Below, one piece after another: positions 61,828 through 64,000 of a stretch of DNA of 64,000 bases; within the stretch, counting starts at the first letter, position 1, and each line of letters begins with the position of its first letter. The notes under the pieces were generated by a model. That model ran no database searches and was not told where the DNA came from. It saw only the letters and a program-made list of their open reading frames with translations. The position numbers were made by a program, and so were the translations under genes. Source of the stretch: Saturnia japonica (lineage: Eukaryota > Arthropoda > Insecta > Lepidoptera > Saturniidae); contig CM065318.1 in assembly GCA_033032175.1 (NCBI GenBank), forward strand, positions 558,001-622,000, read 5' to 3'.

Positions 61828-63026
61828 TATTATATAAACTTATCACTAACTTTATAAGACTCAATGATTGCATGAAGGAGTTATATCAATTTGAGTCAAG
61901 CTGTTCACTGAGTAGCTAATTTCCTTTAAATGTCTTCCATTCACCTGCAATTTTACAAACAATGTAATAAAGAAATTAAAATTCAATAAAAATATATAAT
62001 TCGGAACACATTACGAACACCGTGTAGTATGTAGAACATCAGTTCATCAAAAAATTTCACAAACATAAAATTTAATTTATTATATTGAATGAAAACAACA
62101 CAGTTATGCTTTTAAAACTGTATGTCCACAAAAAAATACATCGTTTGTTCACCAATTAATGTATCTTTTTTTCCTTTAAAAACGTAGTAAAAACCAACTA
62201 ATGGATTTGTATTGCGAAAATAAAGTAATTGTGAGTAACGGATTTTTTATTTTATTTTTTATTGGATAAGTTACAAATTGTAATAATGAATATAAAATGT
62301 TTTGGAATGAATTTCACAGTTTTATTTAGCATATACATTTATATAAAAATGTACCTTTTTTTCCCAAACTGATAACTGAGGCCACGAGAATCATAGTGAC
62401 CTATCTGCTTTTTTCGATAAATTAACCTAATAAAATGTTATTTAAAAGTTATTAAATTTAATCTGTCATCTATGTTAGTGTCAGGTAAATAAATTTATGC
62501 TGTTATGATTTTGTAAAAGCACATTTTTAGGTTATGAATATGATAAAATGTCAATTTATCGAAAAAAAAAAACCAGATACCCCTCTCTGGTTCCCGTGGC
62601 CTCAATTATACCATCACAATTGTCCTCGGCGGTATAATCTGAAAATATATTACGCAAACACTTTATTAAGAAGTTATAGAAGAATACGAAATTCATATTT
62701 AATACCAATTTTTTTACTAGCTGCCATCCTCAAGGAGAAAATCCAACCACCAACTGCCATCGAGAGATAGGCTTTCCATCACTGGTCGTCGCTAACATGT
62801 TGGCCTGCAAAGCCTCTCTTTTCTCTCCTTAGCAGATATATACCTGTTGCTTCCGAAACGATACGCCTAAACGTGTAGGACTTAGTAAGCTTACATAGAA
62901 CCGATTTTTTAATCAACAGACAATTTTATTTGGAAAATAATTTTTCATTTTTAATCATGTTTTCCATACATTATTTGTCATAATGATTTCTGTGATAAAG
63001 TTATCTGACGATTGAAAAATGTCCAA
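61828..63026. other. AT-rich intergenic sequence
   Basis: No supported gene. The 78-codon plus frame at 62534-62770 has no domain. Confidence 0.45.
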
Positions 63027-63259
63027 TCTATACTTTAATATAAAAAAGCGGAATAGTTTTTTGTTTGTTTGTAAGTTTAAACACGTTAATATCTGGAACT
63101 ACAAGTCGGTTTCAAAAAATTATTTTTTCATATGATTACCAGACTCACGATGAATAGTATAAATGTATATTACAATTCCCAGCAAGCCTTAAATATTGAT
63201 TTTTGTTACGTAAGTCGGAAGGCGAAGCCCTCGCGAACAACTTTATCCCTATGCGCTAG
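63027..63259 (+). mobile_element. Helitron-like element
   Basis: 5' TCTATACTTTAATATAAAAA after A (63026), GTTTGTTTG tract, 'gaactacaagtcgg', 3' hairpin region and CTAG (63256-63259) before T. Confidence 0.7.
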
Positions 63260-63767
63260 TTTAATAATTAATGATACCTAAATACAATGTTGTACAAAAA
63301 TATTGGCCATTAGTTTATTTAAAAAATGGCCGCGATAGCATATATCTATCTCTTATATATAAGCTAAAAGAAGTAATTTGCATAAAACATTTGTAAAGAT
63401 TAAAAATTAATTTATGAGCATTATTTATAAGCATAGCATATATATCCTTACAAACAAAAGTTACTTCATCATAAAGACAATTTAATGAAGATAAACTTTA
63501 TCTTTTACAGCATGTTATTTGGACGCATAGTTTGAGAGATAAATGCAAAATTAAAATAATTCAACACTCAGCTCGGGTCTATGTCTATAGTAGTAGTGTA
63601 CGAACGATTCGTGCGATGCCGCGATGTGACCATCTGACCGCCCGATTAAAATATTGTCTATACTGAAGTATTATAAATCATTAATCAGTAATTTCTTTAT
63701 AAACATTATGCGGATGAAACCGCGGGGCACAGCTATAAATTAAATAAATCTCTGTTACATTTTGTAG

Positions 63768-64000
63768 GTGTGGTAATCAAAGTATGTACCTTTTAAGAGA
63801 GGTAAGGTATAGAAATTTCTTTGTAGATTTCCCTCTACTTGATGCAGTTCGACTGGTGGAATGCATCGACCATAGAGAAGATCGCAACCAAATAACCTTG
63901 AGTTATGTTCCTATGGTGAGTAGTGATATCAGAGCTCCTTGAGGAAGGGTTCAAGGACAGCAAAGTGCTAGTGATGTCTCTGATGATAAATTGTCCATAG
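63768..64000 (+). repeat. interspersed repeat, second copy
   Basis: Relative of 28720-29020, running to the window edge. A decayed Helitron 3' end (CCGCGGGGCACAGCTAT) lies just upstream near 63715-63735. Confidence 0.55.

Overview
The window looks like an AT-rich arthropod genome, most likely Lepidoptera (butterfly or moth). Genes are sparse and intron-rich, splice sites are spliceosomal, and most of the DNA is made of small non-autonomous transposons. These include short Helitron-like elements (5' TC, 3' CTAG, inserted between A and T), tRNA-derived SINEs, 5'-truncated LINE tails, and DNA-transposon MITEs of types common in Lepidoptera. I cannot name the species.

Two genes are well supported. 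(1) prickle (pk), plus strand, enters from the left. The visible coding exons are 47181-47384 (rest of LIM1 and start of LIM2) and 59293-60330 (rest of LIM2, LIM3, C-terminal tail with a CaaX prenylation box), followed by a 3'UTR to about 61145. The PET domain is not in the window, so the intron before 47181 should exceed 47 kb. (2) A previously unnamed zinc-finger gene, minus strand, runs from 19834 to 15573. It has a long first coding exon (17867-19834) with one apparent single-base frameshift in an A-run, and a 181-bp last exon (15573-15753) that supplies further Cys/His fingers. If the pk PET exon lies left of the window, this gene is nested antisense inside a pk intron.

Three short segments look like coding exons of uncertain genes: 2187-2498 (+), 5172-5228 (-, ATG exon ending in a GTAAGT donor) and 57579-57654 (-, signal-peptide-like start exon).

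Layout: 1-4181 holds two ~1.57-kb near-identical direct copies separated by ~1.05 kb. 4.2-15.5 kb is repeats (including a LINE inserted in a SINE) and possible minus-strand promoter sequence. 15.5-19.9 kb is the zinc-finger gene, with Helitrons in its intron. 20-47 kb is repeat-rich and includes an LTR-like element with an 8-bp direct repeat, a 27-copy 51-bp minisatellite with higher-order structure and a 14-copy 74-bp array. 47-61 kb is the pk 3' half, whose 11.9-kb intron holds a PIF/Harbinger-like MITE nested in a Helitron and a Helitron nested in a hAT-like MITE. 61-64 kb is more repeats. No Helitron helicase, complete reverse transcriptase or transposase was found, so all mobile elements seen here are non-autonomous or decayed.
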